Notes: generated by a model not told the origin, from the sequence alone. A DNA stretch of 64,000 nt from Garcia nutans (GCA_947685225.1 CANTUV010000035.1:3417501-3481500); one strand, 5' to 3'; shown: positions 26,241-38,019, numbered from the stretch's first letter. Numbers and translations: made by a program.

Positions 26241-27353
26241 TTAATGCTTATGCCAACACCAGGGCTATGACCGGGGGCAGTTGGCCTGAAGTCGTCAACA
26301 TTGTGGCCTGGAGCTGGTGGTGGTGACTGTGACTGAGGCTGGCCAACAACTGCACCAGCACCACCAGCTGGTGCTACAGGTGCAGGTGGATCAGATACAA
26401 TAGTAGCCGTAGCAATCGCATTTACATTTGATTCATTATCACCATGCACATTATTATTCTTCTCAATAGAGGTTGTGGGTAATACTTCTTGTTCAAACTT
26501 ATTAGAGGTTTTGAACTTCAAGTGCCTTCCATCCATAGATTGAAGTTCTTGAGAACAGTGGCGTAGCCAGGATTTTAGATAAGGGGGGTCCAATTCAACT
26601 TAAATACTAAACATTAAAAATATCAAATTATAAAAGAAATAAAAAAATTCCAGATTATAAACTACAAAAAAATAATAATTTCAATTTAACTTCATACTAC
26701 TTTTCTCAAAAAAAAAAACTTCATACTACAAAATCAAATTAAACATTTCAAATTTATAATGTCCTCAAGTATTCAAGCCAATTTCTTAATTCATTATTTT
26801 TCAAATTTCAATTCATTTTAGCAAGATAAAAAAATTGCAACAAAATAAATATGAGATTAAAAGTAAGTGGTGTACCTATTCTTAACTTGTTGCCGCTGCC
26901 TTGCTGGTGCCAATCGGTGAAAGAATGAAATTGAAAAAGGAAGAAACTGTTATCTGAAAAAAAAAAGAAAGAAAAAGGAATTAACGAAGAAGAAACGTGA
27001 GAAAGAAGAGAAAGAGTCACAATTAAGTTATTCTTGTTTGTTTGTAATGGGCAGAGTCATTGACAAATCTTGTTTGTTTGTAATGGGCTTGATTAAAAGG
27101 CCCAGTTTTAAAGATTGAAAAAAAAGGATGAAAAATGTTGGGAGCGTGGATCGAAGTTGCGTGCTCTCACATAGTAAGGCCAAGTTGTTCCATCTCAACC
27201 AATGTAATATTCATTCTCAAATATACCTAAAAATTTTTTATTTTTAACTGAGGGGGAAACAGGGCCCCATGGGACCCCCTTTATCTCCGCCTCTGCTTGA
27301 GAACATATCAGCATGAACAAGATGCAAGCAAAGAATAATTTTTCTTGGGCCAT
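26241..27353 (-). pseudogene. CEP: CEP peptide-hormone precursor gene split by a hAT element and frameshifted at its end
   Basis: CEP genes encode secreted precursors cut to a roughly 15-residue hormone that signals nitrogen status and controls root growth through receptor kinases. Here the minus strand opens at 27353 with MAQEKLFFACILFMLICSQ, a typical signal peptide. A 740-bp insertion (26556-27295) interrupts the next codon. On its far side the same frame continues as ELQSMDGRHLKF, a variable acidic and proline/alanine-rich region, and the hormone motif DDFRPTAPGHSPGVG at about 26250-26300. Without the insertion, one frame runs unbroken from start codon to motif. After GVG the frame leaves the expected H: one C appears to be missing in the GGCCAT stretch, so the frame reads on to a stop at 26201-26203, whereas restored pairing would end at 26241. 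Both lesions argue for a null allele unless the insertion is spliced out. Confidence 0.85.
26556..27295. mobile_element. Non-autonomous hAT element inserted in the CEP gene, 740 bp
   Basis: Both sides carry the same 8 bp, CTTGAGAA (26548-26555 and 27296-27303). The ends are CAGTGGCGTAGCCAGG and, reverse-complemented, CAGAGGCGGAGATAAAG; a second matched block GATAAGGGGGGTCC / GATAAAGGGGGTCC follows inside. An 8-bp duplication with CAG...CTG ends is the hAT signature. The interior (A/T-rich, with a chance minus-strand frame at 26808-27020) shows no transposase. Confidence 0.85.
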
Positions 27354-27454
27354 ACGGAGAGGAAATCAAAATTAGAAGCAAATTAAGGGAGAAGTCTAGC
27401 GTCTAGACTCTCTCTAGTTAAGCAAGCAACTTGCTTAAACACTTAAACCTCTTT

Positions 27455-27464
27455 GGTTTTTATA
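27455..27464 (-). promoter_or_regulatory. Probable TATA box of the split CEP gene
   Basis: On the minus strand the sequence TATAAAAACC lies about 100 bp upstream of the start codon at 27353, a normal distance for a short 5' leader. This promoter is outside the hAT insertion and looks intact. Confidence 0.6.
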
Positions 27465-27469
27465 GAGGG

Positions 27470-28034
27470 AGACTGGGAGTGTCATGAATGCATCTCACTA
27501 CTATGGACCATCATGTTGGTCTCAGAAAAATTTAAAATCCAACTCTCCTCCTCCCCTACCTAGAAAAATTATATACTACAACGTTGATTCCATGCTAGCA
27601 TTATATTTGGAATAATAAATTTATAATTGGATAATGATATGTTTTTTATATTTTATCACTAAGAAATTAAATTGTTCATTAGAAAAGTTTTAAGGTATAT
27701 TTTTAAAAAATATCACTATATTTTATTATTATATTAATTTATTATTCCAATTAGAATGTCTAATTAAAATTACTATTGTATTATTTAGTTTCTCACCTAC
27801 TTGCACTACTAAAAATAATAATTTTCAACATTAAGATTTACATGCAGTTAAAAGTTAAGAATTAATAGCATTATTACATGTTTTATAAAACTTTCAGTAA
27901 CCAAACACAGAGTACACACGGTAATTGTTAGTTTTAACAATATGCATTGGAGTTAATCAGTTAAACTAATAAATACATGTTTATCTCGAATTATTTAATG
28001 AATTTACTATTTTAACCAGCGCTGTAATGGGCAT
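27470..28034. other. CEP gene upstream region, no further gene seen
   Basis: AT-rich sequence without open frames of note. It presumably includes the promoter of the CEP gene at 27353. No motif other than the TATA box can be assigned with confidence. Confidence 0.5.
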
Positions 28035-30250
28035 GTGTGCATGTAATTTAGCTGTTGCATGAAAGTTATGTTATAAACTAAGCTTGAATTTAGCAACTGA
28101 AATGTCAAATATTATGGGTAATCTAAATCTAAAAATGTAATATATCAATTATAATTTTAAATAATTTATTATTATATTTTAAAACGTTATTTTGAACATT
28201 ATATATTTAAATTTTCTAAATTTAATAATAAAAAAATTAAAACTTAAAACTAAAAAATTAAAAATAAGCAACTTATTCAAACAAACAATTAATAAATCAT
28301 AATTAATTAAGAAACATCACATTAATTTCTCTCTCCAATCCCAACAATATTAATATTTATAAATAGTTAAGTCTCGTACTCGATATATTATTTCCTCATG
28401 TAGTGGGAGATCGTATGCTTTCTTTTTAAAAATATTTTGAGTTGGCATATGTGCATATAGCTTAGGCTCATAGGATAGTCTGTCAACAGTAAGTATTCAC
28501 GAGCAAAAACAGTTAAATTTTTTATTTGTAAGCTTCTTTTAAAATTGATGAAGAGTATGTTATATTAATTATATAATACATATAAATTTAAAGATTTCAA
28601 TTAAGTGACAATTACAAGTTGGTAAAGTATGTCCCACCATATACTTATGCCTCATGTTAATTGGGTTTTTTAAGAAACAAAAAGCCATTACTTTCCAACC
28701 AGAAACCTGAAAGTGTGGTCTCTGCTTTGCTGCTTTTTTGTATGTTAAGTCTTAACCCTCTGAGATGTTAGCGGCCAAACTATCCCCCTTCTAATAGAAT
28801 ATTGGAACAGATATTTCATTTAGGTTCGAAAGATTCTTGGTTAATTATTTAAATTTTCTACTATTTAATTATATTGCAACATCTAATAATCTTATTTTAA
28901 CCCCGGGAGTTAGCTTTATAAAAAAAAGTGTTATTCTCTTTAGCGAAACAAGTTTAATAAAAGTGCTACGCATTCAAAATTTCTGATTAAAAAAAAATAA
29001 AAGATTCCTATCTTTAAAGATAACAATTAAAAGTTTTGATAAATTAATGAAAGCAATATATCTATGTTTTCTTAAAAAAAAAGTTTCAATTAAAACTTTT
29101 TTTATGAACTAATAAAAGATATATGAATTGGACTAAATTTAATATGACACTTAACAAATTCATCTAGTGATATAAATCCTTCTAAAAACTAAATCTAATA
29201 AATAATTAAATTTTCAAATCAAAATGAATTTAATATGAAACCGACATTTTTTTTGGTCGGTAATATGAAACCGACTTTAAAATCTTGGAATTTCTGAAAT
29301 GGGCTTTTTAAAAAAAATTATTTTATATAAAAGTACATTTTTAAAGTAATTTATTATGTATTTTCTTTTCAAAAAAATGACTATTTTAAAAAAAGACTTA
29401 TTATTCAAGTATAGTAGATAAATTTATACATTTGATCCATATATATATATATATATATATATATATGGAGAGAGAGAGACACACACACATATAGGGATAT
29501 TGCTCAGACTATAAAAATTAATTACGGCCCTAAAGAGTTGGACCTCTGGTCTTGACTTCTGGCTATGACCACATTGGACTATAAAAAATGAAAAAAACAA
29601 AATCATTTGTTTTCTTTTTAATATTTTCTAAAATACATCACTTGTTTTGATGGTTAGGATAGTTTATTCCTCCATTTAATTTTTGAATTTAAGTTTTAAG
29701 TATCTCATCTCCCAACATATAATTAATACAAAAATCCATTAATGAAACTAATGAATTTTGAGTTTAGCAATATTGGAATCCTACTTAGAACTAAAAGTCT
29801 GATATATTTAAAAAAGAAAAAAACTCGACTATATTTTAATAGAAACTATTACAAATTTATTTTGATGAAATATATATTTAATATCGCACAAACTCTTATA
29901 AATTTTTTGAGTAGTCCACAATTAAAAGAGGTAAGTTTTTAGGAAGATTTTGAGATGTTTATATAATAATACAACTATTTTCTTTATTTCTCTTTCTATA
30001 TTTTCTTTCTCGTTTCATTATCCAATGCTTAAAAATTAAAAAAATATATATCGATTGACAAATTTAACCAATTAATTATTCTTGTAATTAATTTGATATA
30101 TACACGCATGTCTGAATATGAGAAATGTACAAAGAGATGCTAGCTATTTGCTGAAAATGAGTGACATTAAATAAATAAAAAAAATCATTTTAAAAAATGA
30201 GGGAGGGATATATAACTAAAAAATAACTTTAATATATAGATAAATTAGAA
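28035..30250. repeat. Duplicated spacer, unit 1
   Basis: About 28035-28800 is a clearly related copy of 34560-35290 (shared GAGTTGGCATATGT, AACCTGAAAGTGTGGTC). About 29640-30240 is related to 32480-33180 and 36720-37350 (shared TAAGAGGTAAGTTTT). These are tandem copies of the spacer around the CEP fragments, diverged by many small changes. A (TA)n and short GA/CA run lies at 29440-29495. The frames at 29424-29606 and 29742-29942 have no recognisable content. Confidence 0.7.
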
Positions 30251-30284
30251 TCAAGAAAAAAACAAAGAAGTAATTGTTAATGAA

Positions 30285-30335
30285 GTGGCCAACTCCCGGG
30301 CTATGACCAGGAGCAGTCGGTCTAAAATCATCAAC
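30285..30335 (-). pseudogene. Isolated CEP hormone motif, gene relic
   Basis: On the minus strand this 51-base stretch reads VDDFRPTAPGHSPGVGH, a perfect canonical CEP hormone with one valine before it. Upstream the frame meets a stop within about 20 bases and there is no start codon, signal peptide or precursor body. Downstream the frame runs on as low-complexity residues. It is the C-terminal stub of a lost CEP gene, close to the motif of the split gene at 26250. Here the GVGH end is intact, which shows what the other copy has lost. Confidence 0.82.
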
Positions 30336-30528
30336 GTAACCTATTTTACTTGTCTTCTCTTAAACATTTGAAGTTTTCAATATATAGAACTACACTCGAA
30401 AAATCGAAAGTTTTATTTTATAATGACCATACAAAACAAACATATATATAACATATTTCTGATACATATGCATGCATATAATTAATTAAGCTGACATATA
30501 TATAGTTGAATTACATAATTAATTCCAA

Positions 30529-30798
30529 CTAATGGCCGATACCAGGACTGCTTCCTGTTTTTGGTGGTTGTAAAGCATCTTTATCATGATATACTGCAGC
30601 TGAATCTCCTGAGACAAAGCTTTGAGTACTACCACAATTATTTTTTGTAGTACCATACTGATCATTTCTGCTTGCACTAATTATCAGTTTCCGCACTGAA
30701 TTTACTGTAATTTGCCTTGCATGGAGAGGCATATTAGCATAGCAAATAATGAACAAGAGAATAATGACAATCTTGCAAGAAGCTTTAATTTCTGCCAT
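30529..30798 (-). CDS. CEP-like small secreted peptide precursor, 89 aa, intact
   Basis: A single-exon frame from the ATG at 30798 to the TAG at 30529. Residues 1-27 (MAEIKASCKIVIILLFIICY and following) form a strong signal peptide. The middle is polar. The protein ends exactly with DALQPPKTGSSPGIGH, whose SPGIGH tail and spacing match CEP hormones, although the FRP core has become LQP. Such divergent ends occur in group-II CEPs; the related PIP peptides also end in a GxGH-type tail and cannot be excluded. The in-frame upstream ATG at 30930 is not preferred, because a TATA box lies at 30879-30886, about 80 bp before 30798, and the added residues would spoil the signal peptide. It has no stops or frame breaks and is the best candidate for a working peptide gene here. 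Confidence 0.7.
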   Translation of the reverse strand: MAEIKASCKIVIILLFIICYANMPLHARQITVNSVRKLIISASRNDQYGTTKNNCGSTQSFVSGDSAAVYHDKDALQPPKTGSSPGIGH

Positions 30799-30878
30799 TG
30801 CTATAGCTGATATTGAATGGAGTTTTAGGGTTTGTGATGATATGAAGGATGATTCGATTACCTTGCGGTGGGGATCTC

Positions 30879-30886
30879 TATTTATA
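30879..30886 (-). promoter_or_regulatory. Probable TATA box of the 89-residue peptide gene
   Basis: TATAAATA on the minus strand, about 80 bp upstream of the start codon at 30798, at the expected place for a short leader. It supports choosing the internal ATG over the one at 30930. Confidence 0.6.
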
Positions 30887-30998
30887 TCCCCCACCCGCAC
30901 GCATGGCATATTCCCTCCCCCACCTAACACATGGGCGGCACACGCATGGCATGTAATTATTCATGCATGGCCGTCCAAATACAAATTTTAGATGTGGA

Positions 30999-31945
30999 TA
31001 GAATTTAATTTAATTTAGCGAAATTGCAATATTTTTTATTATAGATATCAGAACATTATATATTTCATGTTAAAATCTATGGACCTGTATGTGCATGAGC
31101 TTTTACATAAATATTGGAATTCATTTATATAAAATCAATTAATTTTAAAAATTTATCCAATTAAGCTTGGGTTAGAATCAATACTATAAACGTTAGAACT
31201 AATAGTTTGAAAGCAATTGTTATTGAATACCACGACAATTTTTAGTTTGATTTCATTTTTAATCTATTATAAACAAAAAAAATTACAAAATCAAAAATAA
31301 ATAATAATTTTTTACATATAAAAATAATTTATACTTACATGATGATTCATATATAAAAGATATTAGTTTATTGTATATTTAGTTATTAGAAAAAATTTTA
31401 AGAAACAAATATATCTATATGTTAATTTATGAATTTGAAATTTTATGTTCTTAATTAAAATAAAAAAAAATAATTTGTTGATATAAAGTGATTGCACTCA
31501 ATATATATAATTTCTAGCTTTATTACTAATATTTGGTTCTATGTAACCCTCTTTTAAAATATTCTATCTAATATAATGATAAGTTGATTACTTCTTTTAG
31601 ATCCGGTGGCCGGCTGCTCAATCAGAAAGTTTAGGAATCAATTTATATGTTCAACTGGTCTCACATAATTTTTTATTTTTTATAAAACTCATTAAAAAAA
31701 TTTTCATTCGAATATTCGATCAGGTATCCTGTAGCATTCAAAAGATTTCATGAGTTGTTTTTGTTTTTTTACTAATTAATTTTAAGAGTATTATAGATTA
31801 TTAGTTAATCACGTTTAATAATATTTTTTATTCAGCATTAATCAGCATGAAATTTAAAAGATACATTTTGCAGCTGCTTTTTCTGAAAAAAAAAATATTA
31901 GACAAACAAGCAAATAAATTATAATATTGTTAATTTATTATTTAT
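30999..31945. other. AT-rich spacer upstream of the 89-residue peptide gene
   Basis: No gene, RNA or repeat boundary recognised. It contains mostly A/T-rich sequence with short homopolymers. Confidence 0.5.
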
Positions 31946-32067
31946 ATTTGATTCATTATCACTGTACGTGCACATTATTATTATTCTCAGTAGAGGTTGT
32001 GGGTAATACTTCTTGTTCAAACTTATTAGAGGTTTTGAACTTCAAGTGCCTTCCATCTATAGATTGA
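31946..32067 (-). pseudogene. CEP precursor internal fragment, about 120 bp
   Basis: Nearly identical to 26425-26545, the part of the split CEP gene that encodes SMDGRHLKFKTSNKFEQE and the following residues. Neither signal peptide nor hormone motif is attached. On the plus side it runs directly into duplicated spacer (unit 2). It is a dispersed or rearranged gene piece; the matching C-terminal stub may be the motif at 30285-30335. Confidence 0.75.
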
Positions 32068-32069
32068 CC

Positions 32070-33270
32070 TAACTTTTATTTCAAACGAATCAATAATATC
32101 TTATTATATTACCAAGATAATAAGAGTTAAAAAGTTCCGATAAATTAATAAAAGTATATATTTAATGTTTTCTAAAAAATACAATTAAAGCTTTTTTATA
32201 AACTAAGAAAAAAATTAATTTGGACTAAATTAATTTAATATGAAAAGCCACCGACTTCATCTAAATTTTATAGATTACCCTTTCAAAAACTCAATCTAAT
32301 ATATAATTAAATTTGCAAATCAGAATTAATTTAATATATAATTATAATCTTTGAATTTGTGGACTGAGCTTTTTGAAAAGAAAAAGGACTAGTTATTGAT
32401 GTACTGAAAGCGTTTTTCCTGAGCTGGCCTCTTGGCTTCTCACAATGACCATACAAGACCATTAAAAAAATAAAGCACCTATTTTCGTTTTTTATAATTA
32501 AGGATTCAAAGAATGAATTTAAATTAGTATTTTCAAAAACACATCACTTTTTAATATTAAAATTCATTAATTAAATCAACAAATATTTAATTAATTCAGA
32601 AGTGCTAAAAAATCATATACTACATAAACTCTCATTTTTTTTAATCAAATTAGATATATTTAATATCGGACAAACCCTAATAATTTTTTTTAATGTGAGT
32701 GTTAAATTAAGAATATAAGAGGTAAGTTTTAATAAGAGAGTTGGGTTGTTATATTACATCTAAGATATGTGCCATATATTAATCCAAATTTTTTTCTTAT
32801 TAATGTTGTGATTCCTTATAGTTTGTGGTGTTTGTTAAATTGATAGAAAAATACATTGTCATGATTACAATTGCATGTTTTACTACCAACTTAATAGTGG
32901 TATCAAGTATGCTATTTTCAAAGAGAAAATAGATTCAAAATCGAGGTTTTTCTTATATATGCTAAAAAATAAAAATAAAAAATCGCTAACTTCCGTTTCT
33001 TCATTATTAACAAATTAATTATCCTTGCAATTAATTTGATATAATACATGTTAAAGAAAATGAGAAATATATAAAGTGATATTATAATTATTGAAAAATG
33101 ATAGTGACACATTAAATAAAAAATCAAATTAAAATAAGAGAAAGAGAGATAACTAGAAATAACTTTAATATATACATGTAATTTTCCCTAAACTCCCCAG
33201 TCATTCCCATCTTCTTAATTCTTCTTCCATGAATAGATGAATTAGAATCAAGAAAAAAAATAGATAAGTT
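32070..33270. repeat. Duplicated spacer, unit 2
   Basis: Related along most of its length to about 36270-37350 and to parts of 29000-30250. Landmarks are the TAAGAGGTAAGTTTT stretch and the ACATCTAAGATATGTG stretch. The frame at 32918-33127 is low-complexity and not coding. Confidence 0.65.
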
Positions 33271-33584
33271 TTATTAGTTAGGTTGTAACGCTTATAATCA
33301 AAGTTCTAACAAACATATGTCTACAGAAAAAACTGACAAAGTTTCCCCTGGGATTTGTTGCATTATAATATATCAAAATAATAGTTCTCACATAAAAGTC
33401 TCATGCCTATAAAAAAAATGCACAGACAGTCTCCAAAATTTAAAGATAATCTGAAAATAGTATACTTATAAACCATCTAACTAATTAAAATAGAAAATCA
33501 ATTTCATTCAACTCCAAAATCTCAAGACCCAAAATAGAATATATGATTAACTCGACCTTCACTGGGACCTAAAAGTGATAAGAG

Positions 33585-34048
33585 TAAGAGCGTGCAAATT
33601 TTTTTAACTTGACTGAATTCGACTAAACCGAATATATTTTAGTCATGTTTGGTCGATTCATATTATATATTCAGATGACATAAAATTTATTTTTTAAAAT
33701 TTTTTTGAGCTCAATCTAGTAGTTGGGTTGATATTTATTTTCTGCTTTAATCTGAACCCGATCGACAAATGTATATATGATAAATATATATTATGTAAAC
33801 TGACCCGACCCGATCTACAGAATCTAAAAATTTATACAATATTATATATAATTATATATTGAATATATTTATAATATATATTATATATATTGTATAATCA
33901 GATTTAACCTGACCGAAATCGATCGAACCCAAAAATATAATGGTCGCTCAAAAATAGGTATAATTTGGGGCAAAATCGGTTTCGATTTTTAATAATAAAT
34001 CGGATTTGGTAGGGATAAAATATACCTCAAACCTGATGCGCACCCTTA
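33585..34048. mobile_element. hAT-like MITE, 464 bp
   Basis: Ends are TAAGAGCGTGCAAA and, reverse-complemented, TAAGGGTGCGCATC. Flanking 8-mers are GATAAGAG (33577-33584) and GATAAAAG-type GATAAAAG at 34049-34056, seven of eight identical. The interior has the CCCGA/GACCG-rich wording common to plant hAT MITEs and no coding capacity. Confidence 0.65.
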
Positions 34049-34559
34049 GATAAAAGGATGGTAAACAACATTCTAATTGTAATCAACTGGATCAAGTAAT
34101 AAAATTATCTAAAGTGTTAAATTAATAAGGTGGAATAATTACTCAGTGAATATATAAATACATAACAAGGAGCAATAAACAATGGATTTAATAACATATG
34201 TTATACAATCAGTAATAACATATATTTCATTTTCCTAATAAAATAAAAATTGTTTTAGATAAAATACAAAATTCATAAAATATAATTTTGATGGTTTTGA
34301 TTTTTAGAAGATATTGCATATTAATAAAACATTTTTTTTTATGTATAACGTTATATATCAATAAAATTCTTTTTTTAATAAAAATTAGTTTTTGACATTA
34401 TCTTTTTAAAATTTTTATTTTTTATTTTATTTTTTAATAATTATAGATTTTAAAAACATAAAAAAGATTTTAAAAAATATAAAATAAAAACTAAAATAAT
34501 TTTTTATTTGAAAAAATGAAAACAAAAAAAATCTACAATAAAAATGAACACACCCTTAG

Positions 34560-37350
34560 TTGTTGGCATGGAAGTTATATTATGAGCTATGCTTGGATTT
34601 AGATATTGAAGGGTCAAATATTATGACTAATATAAATCTCAACATTAAACATATCAAACAAATAATTAATATATAACACATTATATGCAGTCAATATAAT
34701 TATTGCTTAAATACATTTTCCCTTCAGTGTATCCAGTTAATATTTTAGTTAAAATATATATCTCTTCCTATTTTCTTTTCTATTATTTACTTTCCACCCA
34801 CTCAAGCAAAACCTAGCCACAGTTTGCCAATAATTAAAAAATAATTCCTCTTTAGGAAGCTACTTCATTTAGACTAAATTCATATATAAAATATTTTGAG
34901 TTGGCATATGTACATAGAGCTTAGGCTCATTAGGATATTCTGCCAACAGTTAGCATTCATAAGCAAAAACAGTTAATTTTTTATTTGATAGCTTATTTTA
35001 AAATTTAATTTTTTTTAGAAAAGTTTCTTTTAAAATTGATGCAAGACTGAAGAGTATGTTATATTAATTATATATCATATTATTCAAAGATTTTAAGTAG
35101 AAAGTCCAAAAATGGTGGAAAGATACAATTACAAATTGGAATATATTATGTCCCACCCATATACTTTGTCTTTGTTGAGTTGTTTAAGAAACAAAAAGGC
35201 ATTGCTTTCCGACTAGAAACCTGAAAGTGTGGTCCTGCTTGCAGCATTTTGCATGTTAAGTCATAACCCTCAGAGAATTTAACGGCCAAATAAAATTAAT
35301 GTTATTGGAACAGAGATTTCATTTACGTAACTTTGAAAGATGCTTTAAATTTTCTATTACTTTGCAGTATTTTAATTATATTTCAACGTCTAATACATTT
35401 TATTTGGAGAATTAATTAAAATAAAAAAGGTTTGATTCTCTCCTTATTGACCAAACTTTGATTTCAAAAGAACAAATAAATTTATCTTATTATATTACCA
35501 ATTAAATTCAATAAAAAATTCAATTAAGTTCATTAAAATTTATATATTTATGCCGAATGTGATCCAACTAATATAAAAATGGACTCTCTAAGTTTAACAA
35601 CTAATTTTTAGGATAAAGTGACAAACATTTTCAAGTACTTAATGCTACAGATGTATTAAACATAATTCAAATGAAAAAATTACACTTTATAGCACCATTT
35701 TTTAATTTTTTTTAAATATCTTATTTTTTTAGTATAATGTTAATATATCAAATATATATCTCTAAAAATAGAATATATCTTTAATATATGAAATGTATAT
35801 AAAAATTTAATATTTTTTAAAATTGAAAGTTGAAGATGATAATTTTTGAAATTGAAAAAGGAAATGAGAATTTTTGAAATTGAAAAAAGAAAAATGGATA
35901 TTTTTAAAAATATTTTTATTTTTTTAGGGTATTTTTGAATAAATCCCAATTAAAAATGAGACAATTTCAATTCAACTTTAAGTGATACAAATGAAGAACT
36001 AATTAGGAAGAAAATGGCCTTTGGGCATAGGATGGGGCGGGCGCATATAAATATTATCATATCATATACAAAAGGTTGTGAAATTAATTGCTGCGGTCCG
36101 TCTCTTCTTCTTTTTTTTTTTTTAAATAAAATAAAATATTTATTATTTTGGTACTTTAGTTTATTCCATCCCATGGAATCTTTCTAGCGGTTTGGTATTT
36201 TATTCCAATTTATTTTTTTTGTTTATTATTTATTATTTTTTAATCTAAAAAAATCAATTCCTGTTTTTCTTATAAATTAATAAAAAAATTGCACTAAATT
36301 CAATATGAAAGTTAACAAAATTCATCTAACTTTTAGCTTTTCTCATTGCTTTTAGATTATCATATAATAAAGACACAATACCTAATTACAGGTTTGCAGA
36401 CTTAATTGCTGCCGTCCATAACTCCTCTTTTTTTAAGAAAATATTTATTACTTCTTTTTTTACTTTGGTTTAATCCATCTCATGGAATCCTCCCAGAGGT
36501 TTTGGGATTTTATTCCAATTTATTTATTTTTTATTCTAAAAAAAATTCAATTAGAGATTTTTTATAAATTAATAAAAAATAAAATTGGACTAAATTTAAT
36601 ATGAAAGTTACAAAATTCATCTAAACTTTATCTATATGCTTCCAAAATTCAATCGAAAGTATAATTAGATTTGCAAAATAGAATGAATTTTAATTATGAT
36701 AAAAAATGAATTTTAATTTAATATTTTCTAAAACACATCACCTTTTCATATTAAAATTAATTAATTAAATCAATAAACTTTTAATTTAGAGGTACTAAAG
36801 TCATTTTTAGAGCTAAAAATTTTATACTAAAAAAATAATCGATTATATTTTAATACAAACTCTCATAATTATTTTTAATCAAAGATATATTTAATATCAT
36901 ATATACAAACCCTTATAATTTTTTTTATGAATGAGTGTTAAATAAAGAATATAAGAGGTAAGTTTTAACAAGAGAATTGGGATGTTATATTACATCTAAG
37001 ATATGTGCTATATATTAATACAACTTTTTTCCTTATTTCCCTTTCTATATTTGAATTCAACTTTAAATTAAATTGAGATTCCTTATAATTTGTGGTGTTT
37101 ATTAAATTGATTGAAAAATGCATTATAATTATTAGATTACAATTCCATGTTTTAGTGTTTTACTACTAACTTAATATAGTAGTATCAAGTATGTTATTAA
37201 ATTTGAAAATAAATTCAAATATAGAGGTTTTTGTAATTATATGTTAAAAATTTAAAAAAATATATATTGGTTAACATCCGTTTCTTCGTTATATTAACAA
37301 ATTAATTATCCTTGCAATTAATTTGATACATGAATAAATGTTAAAGAAAA
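34560..37350. repeat. Duplicated spacer, unit 3
   Basis: 34560-35290 copies 28035-28800, and 36720-37350 copies 29640-30240 and 32480-33180. Within the unit, about 36072-36350 and 36391-36630 are a further tandem pair (shared CATGGAATC and TTTTATTCCAATTTATT). About 35675-35950 is a separate dispersed repeat described on its own. No gene is present; the frames at 35740-36174 are low-complexity. Confidence 0.65.
35675..35950. repeat. Dispersed repeat, copy 1
   Basis: About 275 bp running from a TTACACTTTATAGCACC-type end to AGGGTATTTTTGAATAAATCCC. It is related to 47510-47782 and, in the opposite direction, to 50069-50187 joined to 55645-55790. It is non-coding. Confidence 0.65.
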
Positions 37351-37500
37351 TAAACATTGGAGAATTAAACATATGCAGTCAATATAATTATAGTTAGATA
37401 CATTTTCCCTTCAGTGTATCCAGGTAATATTTTAGTTAAAATACATTTTAATTTCTTCCTATTTTCTTTTCTATTCTTTACTTTCCACTCTCTCAAACGA

Positions 37501-37505
37501 AACCT
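37501..37505. repeat. Target-site duplication AACCT (left copy)
   Basis: AACCT before the left LTR at 37506 equals AACCT at 42737-42741 after the right LTR. Joining the two flanks rebuilds the spacer sequence seen intact near 34800, which confirms the insertion. Confidence 0.9.
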
Positions 37506-37978
37506 TGTTAATTCTGAAAAGGATAGAATAGAGCAAATTGCAGCTAATAAATTTAGAGATAATAGAAAAATAAAAACACAGAATTTACATGAAAAACCCC
37601 TTAAATGATTTAGGGTAAAAACCACGAGCAAGGATAGAAGAATCTCACTATGGAAAAATTAGGAATTACAAATACTCTCAAAATATCAAGGAGAAACAAT
37701 GGAAATTCTCTCTTGATATAAGAACTACTAAAACTCTTTAATTTTTCTCTCTAGCTTTGTGATTTTGGGATGGGAAACAATAAATGAGCAAGGCTCTTTT
37801 TATAGGCAAATGAATGGAAAAATTCACCAAACCCATTCACCAAATTGCCAACCAATTTTGAATATCTTTATTGTACAAATTTGACTAAGATAAATCAAAG
37901 TCCAATTTGTACAATCTTGATTAATTCAACTTGGTACAATGTTGAATAATTCAACTTGATGATTTTTAATATTCAACA
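37506..37978 (-). repeat. 3' LTR of copia element 2 (473 bp)
   Basis: Bounded by TGTTAATTCTG at 37506 and TATTCAACA at 37978, and matches 42261-42736. On the minus strand CTATAAAAAG near 37795-37806 is a likely TATA box. Confidence 0.9.
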
Positions 37979-37990
37979 ATCTCCCACTTG
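37979..37990 (-). promoter_or_regulatory. Polypurine tract of copia element 2
   Basis: Reads CAAGTGGGAGAT on the minus strand, directly before the 3' LTR. It is the classic copia plus-strand primer. Confidence 0.88.
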
Positions 37991-38019
37991 AAGATTTGAT
38001 TGAAACAATCATATCTTCA

